A DNA stretch of 64,000 nt, taken from the NCBI GenBank assembly GCA_963706905.1, contig CAVPNY010000020.1:62001-126000 (forward strand). The letters run 5' to 3'. The position numbers and the translations under genes are program-made. Source of the DNA: CAVPNY01 sp963706905 (GTDB lineage: Bacteria > Chloroflexota > Anaerolineae > Anaerolineales > UBA4823). Below the pieces are notes generated by a model. The model ran no database searches and was not told where the DNA came from. It saw only the letters and a list, made by a program, of their open reading frames with translations. This document shows, piece after piece, positions 61,951 to 64,000 of the stretch. Every line of letters starts with the position of its first letter. The stretch's first letter is position 1.

Positions 61951-63444
61951 CTAGTTCGGGTCGGTCTGGGTTGATGGAAATTGATTCAGGGAGGAGACAT
62001 CGAATCCGTTTTCTTTTAGGTGTGCAACCATCCATTCGAATGCCTGTTGGTCGCTGATCTCGCTGCCTGGCGAGCAGACCGCGGTCGAACCTTCAACCGG
62101 ACCAGTCTCCCAACTCAGGTCAACCAGATTGAGTAAGTACCATTTCTGGCAGTAGACCAGAGTGATCTCCCCAAACTGGTAAAAAGGTGGGCCTACTTTA
62201 TCATAGTTGACTTCAAACTGGCCCGTCTCGTCTGGCTCTTGGCCTTGTGCGCTGACCCCAATGATAGGTCGCCGATCAAGTTCTCCGGAGATCAGTGACG
62301 AACCACGCATCCAATCAGGTTGATCCAGGCCGAGATAATCGAGCAGGGTGGGGGCGATATCCAGGTTTTGAACGTTGGTCTGGATTTTCCCGGCGTGCTG
62401 CCCGTTTGGGAAGCGAATCGTTAATGGCACGCGCCTGACCTGGTCCCATTTCTGGCCATGGTCGCTGCCGATGATGAGAATGGTCTCCTCGAGAAAACCT
62501 AATCTAGTCAGGGGTTCCACCAGCCTGGCGATGTTCCCATCGAATGCCAGCAGGCTGTCGTCATAAAAATCAACGCTCCATGGCTTCTGAGTATCTATTG
62601 ACTGACCGGCCGAGAACTTTTGTTTTGGTGGATTGAAAGTATCGCCGTGGGTGCCCATCAGGTGAACATGCACAAAAACCGGACCATCAGCAGTCTTGAT
62701 CTCATGCAGCATCCTTCGCACACGCTGCCGATCTCCAAAGCGTTCTGGCTGGCTGGTTACAAGGTCGTATGGGTTGGTCATCTGCTTGAGAAAGAAAATG
62801 TGACGCACCCTGTCGGAAATGCGATTAGCCGCTTCATATGTAAAGTATGCGTAATCGCTTGGCAAGATCTGGCTGGCGGCGGCTAAGAATTGGCTGTCCT
62901 TTGCGGTCCGACCATTGGCTTCATCAAAACCATCCAGAAGGTTTAGTTGGTAGGCGTCCAGGAAATACGGCACGGTGAGCTGCACGGTATGGTAGCCGAG
63001 GGTGCTCAGGATAGCCGGCAGATGCTGATAGGCGTCGATGCCTTTTAGGATGTCTGGCGGGTAGAGCAGGCGGGTGTCGGCCGGGTATTTGCCGGTATAG
63101 ATGGAGATCACCGAACCAGCCGTCGGTCCAGCATTGGAGAAGGCATTCTCGGCTACCAGTGCCGATTTAGCCATCTCTTTCAAGTAGGGGGTCGTGTCAC
63201 GCTCATAGCCGTAGACGGACAGGTTTGTTGCATTCACGCCATCGCTGGTGATCAGCAGAATGTTGGGGCGAGGACCGTTGCTGGCGGTTCCAACAACTTG
63301 CGCAATCGAGCCGCCTAATCTGCTGGTTAAGGCAGGTGCAATGAATCCCAGCAGGATCGCACTGATCAATAAGCCAAAAATCCAGACGGGCGCTCTTCTT
63401 CTGTTTCGAAGGCGTTCACTAAGACTCTCCAGCAGGTTGATCAA
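61951..63444 (-). CDS. Sulfatase/alkaline-phosphatase-superfamily membrane enzyme, catalytic part (frameshifted)
   Basis: This frame has a membrane helix (IFGLLISAILLGFIAPAL) and an extracellular sulfatase-type domain: NILLITSDGVNATNLSVYGY, nucleophile region AGPTAGSVISIYTGKYP, then VHLMGTHGDTF and IIGSDHGQKWDQ. The nucleophile region has Thr, not the Cys-x-Pro-x-Arg of formylglycine sulfatases, so a phosphoglycerol-transferase or lyso-phosphoesterase type chemistry is more likely. The frame opens only with a TTG, and the preceding membrane domain is in the next gene fragment. Together they make a protein of about 640 residues, the usual size. Confidence 0.85.
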   Translation of the reverse strand: MINLLESLSERLRNRRRAPVWIFGLLISAILLGFIAPALTSRLGGSIAQVVGTASNGPRPNILLITSDGVNATNLSVYGYERDTTPYLKEMAKSALVAENAFSNAGPTAGSVISIYTGKYPADTRLLYPPDILKGIDAYQHLPAILSTLGYHTVQLTVPYFLDAYQLNLLDGFDEANGRTAKDSQFLAAASQILPSDYAYFTYEAANRISDRVRHIFFLKQMTNPYDLVTSQPERFGDRQRVRRMLHEIKTADGPVFVHVHLMGTHGDTFNPPKQKFSAGQSIDTQKPWSVDFYDDSLLAFDGNIARLVEPLTRLGFLEETILIIGSDHGQKWDQVRRVPLTIRFPNGQHAGKIQTNVQNLDIAPTLLDYLGLDQPDWMRGSSLISGELDRRPIIGVSAQGQEPDETGQFEVNYDKVGPPFYQFGEITLVYCQKWYLLNLVDLSWETGPVEGSTAVCSPGSEISDQQAFEWMVAHLKENGFDVSSLNQFPSTQTDPN

Positions 63445-63871
63445 CCCGCGATAGCACAGCTATCAAGACCAGGATAAATCCCAGACTGTACAGGAAGCGG
63501 CTCAAGCCAGAGGTTGAGACGATCCCGAATTTAAACAAGGTGTAGGTGAAATTATCCACCAGGATCAGTATCAGAGCGGCGCAGATAGCGGCAGGCACCA
63601 GCGCCCCCAGCTTGATCAATGGGCTGGGATCCTCCCTGAAGCGCGGCAGCCAGCCCAGGATTGTCAGGGGCAGCAATAGCATAAAGCCCAGGCAGGCTAG
63701 CAGCGCACTGGCGAAGGTGAAAACCAGTACCTGTTGGGAGAAGGGTGTTGTGGTCATATAGGACAGCCTGGTGATGGTAAACAGCCATTCCATAAACATA
63801 TACAGGGCTGCTGCCAGGAAAGTGACCAGGAACAAGCTGCTCCAGGTGAGGGTTGATTTACGGACAGACAT
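63419..63871 (-). CDS. Sulfatase-like enzyme, N-terminal membrane part (frameshifted)
   Basis: This 150-residue frame carries four membrane helices (SSLFLVTFLAAALYMFMEWL, VLVFTFASALLACLGFMLLL, AALILILVDNFTYTLFKFGI, FLYSLGFILVLIAVL). The MEWLF and LVDNFTYTLFKFGIV wording is familiar from the N-terminal half of long Chloroflexota sulfatase-like proteins. Removing one base near 63454-63461 (LILCYRGLINLLESLSE) joins it to the catalytic part. The ATG at 63871 (MSVRKSTL) is preferred. Confidence 0.72.
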   Translation of the reverse strand: MSVRKSTLTWSSLFLVTFLAAALYMFMEWLFTITRLSYMTTTPFSQQVLVFTFASALLACLGFMLLLPLTILGWLPRFREDPSPLIKLGALVPAAICAALILILVDNFTYTLFKFGIVSTSGLSRFLYSLGFILVLIAVLSRVDQPAGES

Positions 63872-64000
63872 TGTTCTAGATTTTGTCCAACTTATTAAAG
63901 CGTGAATTGAATTGCGATTCCTTAGCAATTCTATAAATATGATGAATCCTAGTCTTTTCTTTCGAACAAGAAGAGTGTGCGCTGGCTGCCTGGGATTGGA

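Overview
The window looks like a chromosomal contig from an Anaerolineae-type Chloroflexota bacterium, probably a metagenome-derived genome. This is inferred from gene content: many FHA-domain proteins, a Ser/Thr kinase with a Pro/Thr-rich linker, a PadR/HAAS pair, a clostripain-family protease, a cyclase-ATPase-TPR giant and large GH63/GH13 enzymes. There is no rRNA gene, credible tRNA, CRISPR array, insertion sequence or phage module. Flanks look moderately GC-rich by eye; one block (about 15.86-27.82 kb) is clearly AT-richer.

Layout. 0-4.6 kb: end of clpB, a rhodanese/SufE pair, a PadR regulator with a HAAS membrane protein, and a PlsC-like acyltransferase. 4.7-9.8 kb: a TetR-controlled tripartite drug-efflux operon resembling enteric cecR-ybhGFSR, with the tandem ATPase as two genes. 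9.8-15.6 kb: a phospholipid/glycolipid pair (CDP-alcohol phosphotransferase and HX4D acyltransferase), an MFS transporter, glycogen synthase and phosphofructokinase. 15.86-27.82 kb: a catabolic island with a ribose-type ABC importer on the plus strand and a divergent operon (cupin, DeoR regulator, FGGY kinase, cyclase-family hydrolase, SDR, DapA-family lyase, 2-hydroxyacid dehydrogenase). Its left edge cuts both the last dehydrogenase and an N-terminal fragment of a clostripain-like paralogue. 28-32 kb: clostripain protease and FabF. 32.2-40.7 kb: a minus-strand phospho-signalling cluster (triple-FHA ABCG-type exporter, lipoprotein, Ser/Thr kinase, FHA-LCAT lipase). 41-45.6 kb: a small thioredoxin-fold gene with an in-frame UGA at the first redox position (candidate selenoprotein), a YgaP-like membrane protein, a Crp/Fnr regulator and accessory genes. 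45.7-50 kb: GH63-like and GH13 glycosidases. 50-53.2 kb: a voltage-gated K+ channel with two coupled membrane genes. 53.3-57.2 kb: UBP zinc finger and cyclase-ATPase-TPR protein. 57.4-64 kb: secreted protein, MBL-fold hydrolase, SdpI-like protein, Zn alcohol dehydrogenase and a membrane sulfatase-like protein.

Caveat: at least eleven genes are interrupted, nine by single-base frameshifts and two by in-frame stops. The restored reading frames give normal family lengths, so much of this probably reflects consensus errors. This also limits the selenocysteine claim.
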